Of a stretch of DNA of 64,000 bases, positions 36,451 through 45,932 are shown piece by piece. The position numbers were made by a program, and so were the translations under genes. Under the pieces are notes generated by a model. It was not told where the DNA came from. It made no database searches and saw only the letters and a program-made list of their open reading frames with translations. The DNA is from Acidobacteriota bacterium. Its GTDB lineage: Bacteria > Acidobacteriota > Holophagae > Acanthopleuribacterales > Acanthopleuribacteraceae. Numbering within the stretch: the stretch's first letter is position 1; the number at the start of each line of letters is the position of its first letter. The stretch is taken from positions 278,952 to 342,951 of the forward strand of contig JAGQSC010000029.1 in NCBI GenBank assembly GCA_020439745.1, in the 5' to 3' direction.

Positions 36451-37106
36451 TAAGAGCCTCTCGATTTGTCACATCGATTCGGGATCTTGGGCCGCAATCT
36501 GCATATGTTAACTCCGAACGTCGGTTGAGGGTCTTGCGATTGCCGGAATGGATTGACATACGTCACCGACGACTCATCACAGGATTTAGCTGAGTCCTGC
36601 AATGGATTTCCGCTCAAGAGGGCTGCAAGCCCGTTCAATACGAGCCTGGGGTGAAGGTGGATGGCAAGCCCGCCACCGTAGCCCCAGGTGAGTTGCATAC
36701 AAAGCCCAATGCGCTGTAAGCGCGACCACATGCCGGACATGAAACACATAGCCCGTTTTCCGATGCCTATGACAAACCGTTGGCGTATCCCCGCATCCCT
36801 AAAAATCCCGTAGGGATTTCGGCCCATAGCCAGTGGTTGGACCGCGGAACTTGGCTTCTTGTCGCCTTGCTCCCATTTTTGAACAGCGGACGTACTCACA
36901 TTCAACAAGGAGGCGAATGCTGCCTGACTTAACTGCAGGGACAGGCGCAAGTTTCTGACACGTCCCGGCCCGAACTCTTCGTCAGGATCCAGACACAACC
37001 CGTCGAAGACACTCATCCTACGCGCATCGATAAAACCCAAACGGTGTAGGTCTTTAGCTGTCTCGTGCCCGGATTCGAGTATTGAATTGTCTTTGCCCAT
37101 TTTCAA
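36450..37106 (-). pseudogene. HigA-type antitoxin with foreign 3' end
   Basis: The first 90 or so of 218 codons encode a helix-turn-helix antitoxin of the XRE/HigA class: ILESGHETAKDLHRLG, then LQLSQAAFASLLNVSTSA and VQKWEQGDKKPS. In relatives the protein ends about ten residues later. Here the frame runs on from AVQPLAMGRNPYG into about 120 residues with no likeness to the family and a composition (Cys, Trp, Arg, Met) unlike a real domain. The natural 3' end has evidently been replaced at about base 36845 by repeat-like DNA. The DNA-binding part may still work. A broken toxin lies just upstream. Confidence 0.75.
36470..36845. repeat. Probable dispersed repeat or miniature element
   Basis: The segment replacing the antitoxin 3' end holds a perfect palindrome AAATCCC-GTA-GGGATTT (36803-36819) and reads as open but low-quality protein. 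Borders are estimates: about 36845 from where antitoxin likeness stops, and near 36470 by guess. No second copy is in this window, so repeat status is inference. Confidence 0.35.
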
Positions 37107-37177
37107 TCCTCCTTACTTACATATTTCTGCGAGCGATCCAGCTCGTTGGGCTTTGCTCAGCTGTTTGTCGGTCAATT

Positions 37178-37484
37178 TCAATAAATCATATCAAGTGCCT
37201 TAAGCGCCAAGAGCTCCTTGCTCCCCTCGCTTTTTTTTCTTGAAGCCGAAAAGAAAAAACCATCTTTCGGCTCTGTTTGAGGCAACAATTGTCCTGTAGC
37301 TTTAGCGTTTCCCACACCCTGGCATTTGAACTCGCTTCTTAAGAATTCCGCCACCCAGGTCGGCATCAATCATGCCTTCTATCATTTCATCCACGGCAAC
37401 GCAGAGGAGATCCTGATTGAATCCCGTGCTCTCTTGTCCTTTCATCCAGTTCTTGAACCATTTTGTGACAAACACGCGCGGCAC
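37178..37484 (-). pseudogene. RelE/HigB-type toxin, broken by a stop and a frameshift
   Basis: From GTG 37484 the frame encodes a recognisable toxin: PRVFVTKWFKNWM, then EMIEGMIDADLGGGILKKRV. It meets TAA (37299-37301) after GCGKR. The same frame continues SYRTIVASNRAERWFFLFGF, exactly the expected next part, up to a run of eight A (near 37235-37242). There the frame must shift by one to give KSEGSKELLALKALDMIY, the family's normal end. Two independent lesions mean the toxin is dead. The usual order, toxin then antitoxin, is kept. Confidence 0.82.
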
Positions 37485-37722
37485 GAAAAAGTGTATAACC
37501 TGGTGGTATGGTTTTTTATTTAGGCGCACTGTTCTTCGGACCCAAAGACGCGTGCGGATGGAACTAAGTTATCCATTTGAACCGATGCCTTAGAAACCCG
37601 TTTGGGTGATAATCTCTCCCAGCCTCTCGTAATCTTTGGGAAGCAAAATTTGTCTCGATCTGGGTCGAAAGTTCTCCGTAGTTAGTCACGAAATGTCGTT
37701 ATATCTCTAACAATCTCAGCGC

Positions 37723-37751
37723 TTGACATGCGATTTCGGCGCACATATGTT
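37723..37751 (+). promoter_or_regulatory. Sigma-70 type promoter of the RHS operon
   Basis: TTGACA (37723-37728), 17-base spacer, TATGTT (37746-37751), 52 bases before the RHS start. The 319 bases from the toxin remnant to the RHS gene hold nothing else I can identify. Confidence 0.65.
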
Positions 37752-37803
37752 GGATACAACTTATTCAAGAGTTAGTAATCTAAAGTGCCAATAGGTAGGC
37801 AAA

Positions 37804-40800
37804 ATGTCCCTGCTCTCGGGGGTACTATCCCTAAGAACCGTTGCATTATTGGGTACGGTTTTGATTTCCTTCGGAACATTTGGCCAGACGTGCGATCACG
37901 ATGGCTGCGACTTGTTTGATATCGATGACTTCTGGAATAGTGTTGTGCAATGGCCGGTACATAATGACTGTAATGGAGATGGACGACGGGATGTCAGTGA
38001 TTTCGTTTGCCTCGTAAATAGTCTGCCATCAGTGCTGCGGTTAACTAGGGTCGTTTCTGTTTCTCCACCTAACGGAATGGCTGATATTTCGCTTTCTGCG
38101 CCTGTCATTATTGAGTTCAGTGAGGCATTAGACGCGCAAACAATCAGCACCTCAGCATTGGTTGTGACGGACGGGTCGTCAACTCAGACCGTCCAGTTTG
38201 AACTATCTGTGAACCAACGGATATTGACGATTACGTTTCCTGATTTTCTGCCTTCTGTAGCAAATATTGACCTGAATTTGGATGGAAGCCTTCTTCTAGA
38301 TACACGAGGATTACAAATCGATGGAAATGATGATGGTACGCCCGGCGGCATCTTCGCTTCTTCTTTTTCGACAGAAACCGCACCGCCTCCGCCAATGTCG
38401 ACAGGTACTGCCCGAATTGTCGGTTATGTCTTTGACGAAAGCGGTTCGCCATTGGAAGGTGCTTCAATTGATGCGGTCTACTTTCCAAGCAACGAAGGTG
38501 ATCCGCCACTAAACACACCCGCAGTTTCCGATGTGAACGGCTTTTTCGACTATGAGACTGTAGTTTTTACCGGTACCGAAGAGTTCTTGCTGCGCATTCG
38601 AAAGTCCGGCTACTCAGAATCGCTGCGCTATGTGGAAATCATGGCAGGACGCTGCTGGCGTCCAAACGATGGCCATTTACAACCTATCTCTCCGGCAGTC
38701 ATGGTAGATGCCTCTGTCGGCGGACAGTTGAGTGATCCAACGGGTCAAATCGTGTTGAACATCCCACCAGGAGCATTGCAACAAAACTCCGAAATTGGAA
38801 TTACCATCCTTCAAGGCGAAGAGTTCATACGAGACGATCTTCCGGCATTCGTATCGAATTCTGGAACTTTTGTTGATGTGGCTGGGGTATTTGGTGATTC
38901 CACGAATATGCCGGTTACCATGCAACTTCCCAACGTCCACAACCTCCCTATTGGCACACGCTTACCGCTTGGAAAAATTGACCACAATACGCTTGAGTGG
39001 ATTGATCTTCGTGATGCCTACGGTGGCGGTACACCACCGGATTCATTTCTTGGTGAGGTGGTTCCTGATGGCATGGGGGGTTCTGTTGTCGAAATCCAGT
39101 TTGACCATTTCTGTACGGTATGCACCAGCTATTGCCTTCCGTTTCCAACTCCGGTATCCACTAACGAAGGTCCTATCCAAGCAGGTGATCCCACGTTGGG
39201 TGGGCTCGGCATTTCGTGTGGTAACTCAGAGATTATGCTTCGCGAAGGGATACTTAAGGAATTCCTCGCCGTCCCTCCGCTTATCGAATTCGGTTCTCCT
39301 GTTGGTGTCGTGTTGGGTTATTCGAGTCATACAGCGATGCCTTCGGTCACGCTGGCCGGTTCAGTTAATTTCAATAGCACGCGTCCTGTGGAACGAACCA
39401 AGTTCGAATACCGAATTGAAGGAAGAACCATCTCTGGAATATATGGATTCACCGAAAACAACCAAACTCTTTACAGCACGTTTTTCTGGGATGGTAAGGA
39501 CGGTATGGGGGTCTCATTACCCACAGGTTCCTACCCGTATGAAATCGCGATCACAAGTCTCAATGCCAACACAAGCATATCGGTTCCTCTTTCTTTTGGA
39601 GGGTTAGCTTCGCAGGTGTTTGGCGGTACCTATCCGGGTTTGACGCCACTTCCAGCGGGACTGATACAGGATCGCGCCGTGTTAGTGGATCGCCGCAATT
39701 CTCCGTATGGCGCGGGCTGGTCGGTTATGGGTGAGGAGCGCATCCATTTGGATCCCGATGGGTGCGTTGTGCTTGAACTTGGTGCCGGCGACTTTCGTCT
39801 GTTCGTCCCGGATCCCGCTCAGACACATCGTTGGATCGCACCCGAAACAGAGTTCAGTCGCATTGTACGCGATCCGGTTTCCGGACTTTTCCAGCGAGTG
39901 CAACCCGATGGGACTATTCATCGCTATCGAGCGGACGGAACCATACAATCGAAAACAGACCGATTTGGTTTGGTGATGTTGTATGACTACAGTGCTGGTT
40001 TGCTTGCTCAGGTAACCACCGCTACCGGTTACTATTACAGCTTTTCATATGATGGCAACAACAAGCTACAACTCATCACCGATTCGGCGGGACGGGTCAG
40101 TCAGTTTACGGTCGACGGCAACAATGATTTGGTTTCGTTCCTCGATCCTGAGAGCAACGAACGAACCTTTGAATACGATGCCAATCACCAGTTGATGGCT
40201 CAGAATGGGACGCGCGGTGAACGTTCCGAGTATGATTTCAGCAATGGCCGTGTTACCGAGGTTCGAGCCTATGATACTGATGGCATGACCCTTTTGCGTA
40301 CACGTCAGATGCAGCCGAGTGCCTTGAACGGAGAGATGTCGGCTGCATTAGTGATGGGACTTGGTACACTCAATGACCCGATCCCGGTTGTCACAAACCG
40401 TATTGACACCACAACAGATGGGCGTGGATTCACGTCGTCCCACGAATCAGATAGCACGGGTCTCACGTCGATCACCACGGATAATCTCGGGCGTCAGCAC
40501 ATTTACAGCTACAACCAACAAGGATTGGTGGAATCACAGTTGTTTCCCAACGGAAGCATTTCTGAGTACGACTACAACAACGATGGCTTCTTGACTGAGG
40601 TCAGAGACTACCAGCCTGGCCCAGCTCTCTACCGATCGGTGCAAGCGGTCTATACCAATAACGACAACTATCTTGTGCAGTACACGGATGCCGAGGGTAT
40701 TACCACCCAATTATCTTACGACCGATTTGGGAACCTGATTGTCATTGAGGACCATGAAGGTCATCAGACCACCATGCACTACGATCACCTCCTATTTCCT

Positions 40801-43047
40801 AATTTGTTGACTGCGGTGGTTGGACCTGAAGGTCAACTGATTGAATTTGACTTCGACAGCCATGGCAATATGATCAGTCGGACCGACTACCCTGACTTGG
40901 CGGGACCAGGTAGGACAGCCTCCTACATCTACGACAATCTGGGTCGGATGACCAGTTATTCGCCGCCAAAAGGAGGCTCCTACTCGTTCACCTACGATCT
41001 TCTGAATCGCGTGCTCACTTCCGATTCACCAATCGGCAACTTGATCGAGTATGACTATGGAACACCAGGTTGCAACTGTGCCACTTTTGCCGAAGAAGTC
41101 ACGTTGGCGAATGCGGCTTCGTTTCAGTTTGAATACGATGGTTTGAACCGGTTAACACAACGTACGGACTTGTTAGGGAACTCGTCAAACTTCAGCTACG
41201 ACGGGGAGTCAAATCTGATCGCGTTCCTAAATCGAAACGGCCAACAAATGACCTACGCATATGACCCCGTAGGAAATTTAGTCGCAAAGGTGGATCCCGT
41301 TTATGGCGACAGTACTTTTGAATACGACGAATCTGGCAATATCACCCATGCCGCCAATGCAGATTCGCAAATGGATCAGGCATTTGATTTCTTGGGAAGA
41401 ATGACTGAGCAAACTTCCCGAATGACCTTCGATCTTGCGGGAAATCGAGTTCGTCAACCGATTACGGTTGAATACGTTTACGACAAAGTAGGCAGTATCA
41501 CCCAGGTTTTTGACGACCATGGCTACACCAACATCAGCAAATCCTACGACTACATGTACCACGTTCAACAACTCATCGATCAGGTTGGTGGGATCCAGTG
41601 GGATTTCATCTACGACATTTCCGGCCGGCCCATCTCCAGGACAGCCTCCACCGGAGCCCAAACAATGTTTGCCTACGATCAGGTGAACCAACTCGAATCC
41701 TTGCACCACATGGTCAACAACCCCGTCTCCGTAGATATTTTGTCAGTTGACGCCAATGGTAACTTCGAATCGATTGTGCGAACCAACAATGCGGCCATGC
41801 AGCAGTTGGACCTGACCTTTGATCTCGCCGATCGTCTGACTCAGGTTGATGATTCAACTTCGTTCGGTGATGTGCGAGTCACGACGAACGAAAGCTTTAA
41901 CCAGGCCAACCAAATCAGCAGTCACGGTGAATATGCAATCAGCTATGACTTGGAGGGTCAACTGGTGACCAAGACACACCTGGGAACTGGCATCGAGGAA
42001 ACGTTTGAGTACGATGCAGATGGCAGGTTGCGTCGGGTGATAGAGACTTACGACGATGGGGGTGGAGCGCAACAAACCATGTCCGCCGAATACCTGTATG
42101 ACCCTTTTGGCCGCCGTACAGCCAAACGCGTCAACGGTGTGGTCACCCAGTACCTGTATCACGGCCAATCACCCGTGGCGGAACTTGACGGCAGGAACGC
42201 GCTCAAACGAACCTATCTGTACGGCGCATACGTCGACGAACTGTTGAGTTTCTTTGATCCAGTTGCTGCCGAATCGTTTACGGTCCACACCGATCACCAA
42301 TACTCGGTTTTGGGCATCGCCGACGCGAACGGAGATCCAGTGCAGGATTATGTTTACGACGCATATGGACTGCTCGTGGCTCAGTCGGACCCTTTCCTGT
42401 TTCCAATAACATCTATGGGCCGTGAAATGGATTATGAGACGGGTACCTACTATTTTCGGAATCGACAGTACGACCCGAACTTGGGAGTCTTTATGTCCCA
42501 GGACCCATTGAGCGTCAGCAGCAACGACATCAATTCATATGGTTTTTTGTTGAACAGCCCGATGATGAACTTGGACCCGTATGGTCTCGAAGGAACCAGT
42601 GTCAGTTACCAACGCCTAAGCTATTACTACACCTATCAAGGGAATGGCTACCAGGGAGCCACGAAGGCTCATGAGGACTACTACAAACAATACCCGGGCG
42701 CATATTCGTGTGCCGTAAGAGTGTCCCATGCTTTGAGAAATGCGACATACGGAAGTGGAACTGAGTTTTTCGGATCGTTACCCAAGGGCACACACAATTG
42801 GAGGGATCTGCCCATAAATGCAGATCAATTGGCGCGAATATTGAGCAGCAAATTTGGACCGCCACAGTCCCTAAAAGACGCATCAACACCTTACAGCGGA
42901 CCTCCGGACGGAACGGGTATTATTTTTTATGACTTCGATCCTGGCTCATTGGCGAGCGGACACATCACGCTTTGGGACGGGAAAAAGGCGGTTGACGGAA
43001 ATTCATATCCAAATGCACCCAGAATATATTTCTGGAGGATAGATTAA
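37804..43047 (+). CDS. Secreted RHS-repeat protein with Tae4-like amidase tip
   Basis: 1747 residues. In order: signal peptide (to about 27, ending FGTFGQT), a dockerin-like EF-hand segment (DCNGDGRRDVSDFVCLVNSL), a bacterial Ig-like domain (about 80-190), a carboxypeptidase-regulatory-like domain (about 205-280), a ZU5-like region, then many YD/RHS repeats (about 680-1450). The RHS core ends RQYDPNLGVFMSQDP and NLDPYGL (near 1594). The last 150 residues differ: YSCAVRVSHAL (Cys1636), a mid-helix ADQLARILSSKFGPP, and ASGHITLWDG (His1720). This is the order and spacing seen in Tae4-type peptidoglycan amidases, suggesting a polymorphic toxin. ATG 37804 follows a weak site. Coupled downstream to two secreted proteins. 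Confidence 0.9.
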   Translation: MSLLSGVLSLRTVALLGTVLISFGTFGQTCDHDGCDLFDIDDFWNSVVQWPVHNDCNGDGRRDVSDFVCLVNSLPSVLRLTRVVSVSPPNGMADISLSAPVIIEFSEALDAQTISTSALVVTDGSSTQTVQFELSVNQRILTITFPDFLPSVANIDLNLDGSLLLDTRGLQIDGNDDGTPGGIFASSFSTETAPPPPMSTGTARIVGYVFDESGSPLEGASIDAVYFPSNEGDPPLNTPAVSDVNGFFDYETVVFTGTEEFLLRIRKSGYSESLRYVEIMAGRCWRPNDGHLQPISPAVMVDASVGGQLSDPTGQIVLNIPPGALQQNSEIGITILQGEEFIRDDLPAFVSNSGTFVDVAGVFGDSTNMPVTMQLPNVHNLPIGTRLPLGKIDHNTLEWIDLRDAYGGGTPPDSFLGEVVPDGMGGSVVEIQFDHFCTVCTSYCLPFPTPVSTNEGPIQAGDPTLGGLGISCGNSEIMLREGILKEFLAVPPLIEFGSPVGVVLGYSSHTAMPSVTLAGSVNFNSTRPVERTKFEYRIEGRTISGIYGFTENNQTLYSTFFWDGKDGMGVSLPTGSYPYEIAITSLNANTSISVPLSFGGLASQVFGGTYPGLTPLPAGLIQDRAVLVDRRNSPYGAGWSVMGEERIHLDPDGCVVLELGAGDFRLFVPDPAQTHRWIAPETEFSRIVRDPVSGLFQRVQPDGTIHRYRADGTIQSKTDRFGLVMLYDYSAGLLAQVTTATGYYYSFSYDGNNKLQLITDSAGRVSQFTVDGNNDLVSFLDPESNERTFEYDANHQLMAQNGTRGERSEYDFSNGRVTEVRAYDTDGMTLLRTRQMQPSALNGEMSAALVMGLGTLNDPIPVVTNRIDTTTDGRGFTSSHESDSTGLTSITTDNLGRQHIYSYNQQGLVESQLFPNGSISEYDYNNDGFLTEVRDYQPGPALYRSVQAVYTNNDNYLVQYTDAEGITTQLSYDRFGNLIVIEDHEGHQTTMHYDHLLFPNLLTAVVGPEGQLIEFDFDSHGNMISRTDYPDLAGPGRTASYIYDNLGRMTSYSPPKGGSYSFTYDLLNRVLTSDSPIGNLIEYDYGTPGCNCATFAEEVTLANAASFQFEYDGLNRLTQRTDLLGNSSNFSYDGESNLIAFLNRNGQQMTYAYDPVGNLVAKVDPVYGDSTFEYDESGNITHAANADSQMDQAFDFLGRMTEQTSRMTFDLAGNRVRQPITVEYVYDKVGSITQVFDDHGYTNISKSYDYMYHVQQLIDQVGGIQWDFIYDISGRPISRTASTGAQTMFAYDQVNQLESLHHMVNNPVSVDILSVDANGNFESIVRTNNAAMQQLDLTFDLADRLTQVDDSTSFGDVRVTTNESFNQANQISSHGEYAISYDLEGQLVTKTHLGTGIEETFEYDADGRLRRVIETYDDGGGAQQTMSAEYLYDPFGRRTAKRVNGVVTQYLYHGQSPVAELDGRNALKRTYLYGAYVDELLSFFDPVAAESFTVHTDHQYSVLGIADANGDPVQDYVYDAYGLLVAQSDPFLFPITSMGREMDYETGTYYFRNRQYDPNLGVFMSQDPLSVSSNDINSYGFLLNSPMMNLDPYGLEGTSVSYQRLSYYYTYQGNGYQGATKAHEDYYKQYPGAYSCAVRVSHALRNATYGSGTEFFGSLPKGTHNWRDLPINADQLARILSSKFGPPQSLKDASTPYSGPPDGTGIIFYDFDPGSLASGHITLWDGKKAVDGNSYPNAPRIYFWRID

Positions 43048-43052
43048 ACCCC

Positions 43053-44321
43053 ATGAGGTTAATGTTTTCGATAATCGCGTTGAGCTGTGGATTATGTTGG
43101 GGGCAAACCACCCAGACCTATCAATATGACGAACTCGGTAACCGGGAGGTTGCCGCCAATCAGGTTCGTTTCACGGCCGCTCGCGGTTTCGGCGTCGATC
43201 CGCCATTCGCGGTACCTGGCGACCGCATCAACATCTATGGCACCGCCTTCCCGGTGGACAATCCATTGGGGTATTCGGTGTCATTCAACGGTACACCGGG
43301 CACCGTGGTATCCGTCTCTAGTCGGGTGGTTACGGTTGAAGTTCCCATGGCTGCAAGCCCTGGCAATGTCTTGCTCACCCTTCCCGATATGACCCAGTTG
43401 GATGTGGGGGCGTTTCTGTATTACGGCCTGGTCATTACCCCCGAATCGGCGGAGATGGATTACGACGATAGCGTTCAATTCACTACCACAGTCTATGGTG
43501 CCACCATGCCTAACGTCATTTGGGCGGTTGAAGGAACCTTAACAGACAAAGTGGGAGCTGATTTGGGATCGATTGACGCATCCGGTTTATACACGGCTCC
43601 ATCGGCCGCAAGTGCGGGAGTTTTTCCTGTCCTGATTTCTGCAACCGAAACGGAGACCGGGCTTAAGGCCTTCGCTCTAGTTAATCTGGGGTGCCAAAGC
43701 TCACAGCCGATTGCTTACGGACAAGTGCTTTCGGGATCCTGGAGTCAAGCGTTTGAGCGCCGGTGTTATTCGTTTACTGGATCGGCCGGCGATCGTGTTT
43801 ACTTGTATTACGAGAGCCATACGACTGCTGCAGGAATGTTGACACTCCATAACATTAGTGGAGCCGTCATGGGGACAGATGAGGGCGAAAGCTTCTTAGA
43901 AGTTGCCTTTATCACTCTTCCGGAAGATGGGACTTACTCGTTTGTGGTTGTGGGCTCAGCGGCCTCGACTGGGAATTTCAAAGTCGGGCTAAGCGATGGC
44001 GGATTACTGACCGCTGGAACTACTTTGGCTCAACCGTTGGCAAGAGTAGTTTTGCCTGCATATGGCGATCCGATGGGATTGGGACTGAATGTGGTGGTTG
44101 GTTCTCCGCAAGGCCTACGAGTGTCGTTGCCCGCTTATGGTGATCCGGGCGGTTTGGCGGCCAACACGACAATTGCGGGCCCCTCATCCGTGCGAATCAC
44201 TCTTCCCGCCTACGGGAGCGCGGGCGATGATCCCCCTAACGTCACGATTGCGCGTCCCGATGTGGTCATCGATTACACGGCACCTCCAAAAGCAGAGCGA
44301 GATCAAGGAGATCGGAAATGA
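43053..44321 (+). CDS. Secreted protein with RHS-like motif and LPAYG repeats
   Basis: 422 residues. Signal peptide (1-17), then TYQYDELGNR, a single YD-repeat motif as in RHS proteins. An IPT/TIG-like domain (about 45-125) and an Ig-like domain (about 128-210) come next, then a beta-sandwich resembling bacterial pre-peptidase C-terminal domains (about 220-310). It ends with three tandem repeats of about 24 residues, each built on LPAYGDP/LPAYGSA (about 330-405). No catalytic motif. Starts five bases after the RHS stop. It does not look like a Tae4 immunity protein. Overlaps the next gene as ATGA. Confidence 0.82.
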   Translation: MRLMFSIIALSCGLCWGQTTQTYQYDELGNREVAANQVRFTAARGFGVDPPFAVPGDRINIYGTAFPVDNPLGYSVSFNGTPGTVVSVSSRVVTVEVPMAASPGNVLLTLPDMTQLDVGAFLYYGLVITPESAEMDYDDSVQFTTTVYGATMPNVIWAVEGTLTDKVGADLGSIDASGLYTAPSAASAGVFPVLISATETETGLKAFALVNLGCQSSQPIAYGQVLSGSWSQAFERRCYSFTGSAGDRVYLYYESHTTAAGMLTLHNISGAVMGTDEGESFLEVAFITLPEDGTYSFVVVGSAASTGNFKVGLSDGGLLTAGTTLAQPLARVVLPAYGDPMGLGLNVVVGSPQGLRVSLPAYGDPGGLAANTTIAGPSSVRITLPAYGSAGDDPPNVTIARPDVVIDYTAPPKAERDQGDRK

Positions 44322-45475
44322 AATACGCTTGGATTCTGACTCTATTTACATGCCTGTCGTTTGCACAATTCGATAATGGCAGCGACGGTAGTTACGGGCC
44401 GATTCTTGTAGATTCCATGTCCGGTGACGTAACACTGGCAATGCCAGCGGACGGCATCTTTCATGCCACTACGGTGACCGTCATGGATAATACGACGCTT
44501 AGGTTTACCAAGAACGCGTTGAACACCCCAGTCTATATTCTCGCTCAGGGACCGATCATCATTGAATTGGGATCGTTCATCAATGTCTCGGGTACTGCCG
44601 GCACTCTAGTTATGCGAGGCGAAGGTGGGCCGGGTGGTTTCGATGGCGGCAATCCTGGCATATCAGGACCTGCAGGTGATGGTTATGGACCAGGCGGTGG
44701 ACAGGCCGGTCCCGCCAATGGGCCCGGAACCGATCCCGACAGTGCGGGTGGAGGGGCTTATGGTACTCAACCGTACAGCATATCTGCTAGAGATGGCGAT
44801 GTTTATGGAAGTGCCTTGCTTGTTCCTCTGGTAGGCGGATCAGGTGGAGGTGGAATCGATAATGGCAAAGGCGGAGGAGGAGGTGGTGGTGCCATTCTCT
44901 TGTCGTCTAACGCATATATTCAGCTGGATGGATACGTCATTGCTCAAGGTGGAGTGGACTCGGGGACATATAATAATGGAAGTGGCGGGGGAGTACGCTT
45001 AGTTGCGATGGATATTTTTGGAAACGGGCGTATATACACTTGTGGCTATTTTATAGGCTGCAGTGCTTTTGCATCGGGAGGTGAGGGTCGGATACGGGTT
45101 GATACGGTGGACCCTTCGACTTTGGCCAACATCCTTTTTTACGGTGAGAAATCATTCGGAGGGCTTCTCGCTATATTTCCGGTTCCTAATCCTTCCCTGG
45201 ACATTATTGAAGCGGCGGGCCAGAGCATTTCGGTCGGATCTAATCCTGTTACCGTCATCCTTCCATACGGTTCTCCTGCCATGCAGAACGTGGTGGTTCA
45301 GGGTACGGACTTTCCCTCGAGCCAGAATATTGAGGTGGTAATCACGCCGGTAGTGGGTGTTAAAACGGTGTATCCCGCGGTTTTGGATATGGATGTGAAT
45401 CCGGACACCATAACTGTGCCCGTAACCTTGCCGGCTAATACGGTTGTCAACATACACGTGTGGACAACGGATTAG
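44318..45475 (+). CDS. Secreted glycine-rich protein
   Basis: 385 residues. Signal peptide (1-16), beta-rich N-terminal part, then long glycine-rich stretches (about 100-200, with GGSGGGG and KGGGGGGG), and a C-terminal beta region containing VTVILPYGSP, close to the LPAYG repeats of the preceding protein. Probably an extracellular or cell-surface structural protein. Its coupled start (ATGA) makes it the last gene of the RHS operon. Confidence 0.8.
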   Translation: MKYAWILTLFTCLSFAQFDNGSDGSYGPILVDSMSGDVTLAMPADGIFHATTVTVMDNTTLRFTKNALNTPVYILAQGPIIIELGSFINVSGTAGTLVMRGEGGPGGFDGGNPGISGPAGDGYGPGGGQAGPANGPGTDPDSAGGGAYGTQPYSISARDGDVYGSALLVPLVGGSGGGGIDNGKGGGGGGGAILLSSNAYIQLDGYVIAQGGVDSGTYNNGSGGGVRLVAMDIFGNGRIYTCGYFIGCSAFASGGEGRIRVDTVDPSTLANILFYGEKSFGGLLAIFPVPNPSLDIIEAAGQSISVGSNPVTVILPYGSPAMQNVVVQGTDFPSSQNIEVVITPVVGVKTVYPAVLDMDVNPDTITVPVTLPANTVVNIHVWTTD

Positions 45476-45542
45476 GGCTTATCGGCCGCCAAGTGGTTCT
45501 GCTCTCTTTTCGGCGACGGATCTAGTTCAAAATATCTAATTT

Positions 45543-45854
45543 CTACGTTTTGATGCCGAAGTAATCGACCAGGTGGGACTTGGCGAACATCTCGTAAACG
45601 GGCGGTTGGGGGCGGACCAGTTGCAATTCGCCTTTCACCTTGCCAATCGAGTTTTTGGTGGCCACGAACAGGCTAATACCTGAGGCATCAATGCTGCGCA
45701 GCTGTTTCAGGTCTAGCACCAGTTGCTCAATACCCGTACCCATCATGGCGTTGAAAAACGATTCCCTCAGCCGCGCGATATCTTCCAGGCGCAGATCGCC
45801 CTTCAGTTCAAACACGACACGAGGTGGATCGGAGGTTCGGGTGGCCGTCAACAT
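45543..45854 (-). CDS. STAS-domain anti-sigma factor antagonist
   Basis: 103 residues from ATG 45854; an upstream in-frame opening would lie over the preceding terminator. STAS fold with the phosphorylation-site segment LRSIDASGISLF, the usual DASG serine. Partner-switching proteins of this type are reset by SpoIIE-type phosphatases such as the one at 7136-9283. No anti-sigma kinase is nearby. Confidence 0.9.
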   Translation of the reverse strand: MLTATRTSDPPRVVFELKGDLRLEDIARLRESFFNAMMGTGIEQLVLDLKQLRSIDASGISLFVATKNSIGKVKGELQLVRPQPPVYEMFAKSHLVDYFGIKT

Positions 45855-45876
45855 GGCGGTACTATAGCAGAGCCGC

Positions 45877-45911
45877 AAAAAAAAAGGGGCCGCCCGAAGG
45901 CAGCCCCCTTT
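45877..45911 (-). terminator. Terminator after atpE
   Basis: Minus strand AAAGGGGGCTGCC-TTCG-GGCGGCCCC (45911-45886) then nine T. A strong stem with one mismatch; ends the rng-pur-atp run. Confidence 0.92.
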
Positions 45912-45932
45912 GTTCTTGCTGGTTCTTAGGAA

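Noticed and set aside
39950..42500. Repeated sequence in the RHS gene as a tandem or CRISPR-like array
   Set aside because: The repeats are YD protein motifs with variable DNA and spacing; there are no constant direct repeats.
43053..44321. Tai4-type immunity gene for the RHS tip
   Set aside because: Too long, with TIG/Ig-like and repeat domains; no likeness to small immunity proteins.
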